DNA of 64,000 nt from Tatlockia sp. Its GTDB lineage: Bacteria; Pseudomonadota; Gammaproteobacteria; Legionellales; Legionellaceae. The stretch covers positions 99,020-163,019 of the forward strand of contig JACCVV010000063.1 of the NCBI GenBank assembly GCA_013697955.1, written 5' to 3'. Below the pieces are notes generated by a model. That model was given only the letters and a program-made list of their open reading frames with translations, did no database searches and was not told where the DNA came from. Shown here one piece after another: positions 63,876 to 64,000 of this stretch; within the stretch, counting starts at the first letter, position 1, and every line of letters begins with the position of its first letter. The position numbers and the translations under genes were made by a program.

Positions 63876-64000
63876 TGTTAACGGCAATGTAAAAATGACC
63901 CACTAGCTGCAACTGAAAAATGATCCACTGTTGACTAAAGTTGGAAGAAGGCCCCAAAGCTGGAAACCGATATGTTAGGAGAAGAAACAGTGGTAGAAGT
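63876..64000 (+). mobile_element. left end of an IS21-like insertion sequence (truncated by window)
   Basis: From 63876 (TGTTAACGGCAATG) the sequence changes character. Two similar 16-base repeats, GTAAAAATGACCCACT (63889-63904) and TGAAAAATGATCCACT (63914-63929), lie 25 bases apart. IS21-family ends typically begin TGT and carry such reiterated transposase-binding motifs. A transposase start follows at 63972. The right end lies outside the window, so exact boundaries and target duplication cannot be checked. Confidence 0.65.
63972..64000 (+). CDS. start of an IstA-like transposase gene (partial)
   Basis: The ATG at 63972 opens a frame reading MLGEETVVEV to the window edge, nine complete codons plus a partial. 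IS21 IstA proteins often begin with similar short acidic sequences before their helix-turn-helix. Only its position just inside the repeats supports the call. Confidence 0.4.

Overview
This window is chromosomal DNA from a Legionella species other than L. pneumophila, centred on the replication-origin district. The evidence is the rpmH/rnpA/yidD/yidC/mnmE block diverging from dnaA-dnaN-recF-gyrB, a DnaA that looks almost identical to the L. pneumophila protein as I remember it outside the N-terminal domain, the low GC content, and several large coiled-coil or membrane proteins with acidic C-termini of the kind seen in Dot/Icm effectors. No database search was possible, so family names rest on motifs, length and gene order.

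Layout. 0-11.3 kb: a GDPD phosphodiesterase, a 795-residue coiled-coil protein, tRNA-Leu(CAG) with a strong promoter, psd, a 1112-residue single-anchor protein, a DUF2520 oxidoreductase and parC. 11.3-11.9 kb is an AT-rich gap with DnaA boxes. 11.9-18.9 kb is the complete F1Fo ATP synthase operon atpIBEFHAGDC. 19-25 kb holds a DUF2490 protein, a small basic protein and the conserved block rsmI / lpoA-yraN-diaA-dolP plus a second BON lipoprotein. 25-28 kb holds two lineage-specific proteins. 28-36 kb is the origin block: mnmE, yidC, yidD, rnpA, rpmH, the oriC candidate, dnaA, dnaN and recF. Two parS sites lie inside recF and upstream of gyrB. 36.4-47 kb: gyrB, an SGNH-like membrane protein, rlmKL, darP, a TSUP transporter, a TlpA-like thioredoxin, hflX-hfq and a small membrane protein. 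47.1-47.4 kb carries an unannotated small RNA of the RsmY/RsmZ type. 47.4-64 kb: an Mpo1-like protein, tag, an amino-acid permease, PiT, a CBS/DUF21 protein, coq7, an EamA transporter, a secreted amidase followed by a glutaredoxin-MauE fusion, a VOC protein, a WYL regulator, a second long coiled-coil protein, another permease, DUF523, a gamma-glutamylcyclotransferase-like protein and the left end of an IS21-like element.

How it fits together. Genes left of dnaA run mostly on the minus strand and the dnaA-gyrB genes on the plus strand, as expected for two forks leaving an origin at about 32.1 kb. DnaA boxes, parS sites, the DnaA regulator DiaA and both type II topoisomerase genes parC and gyrB all lie within about 30 kb. 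The most interesting new element is the small RNA at about 47.19-47.29 kb. It has seven GGA motifs, three of them in the loops of clean hairpins. Upstream are a sigma70-like promoter and an 18-bp palindrome close to the GacA/UvrY/LetA recognition site. This predicts a third arm of the LetA-CsrA switch, about 1 kb from hfq.
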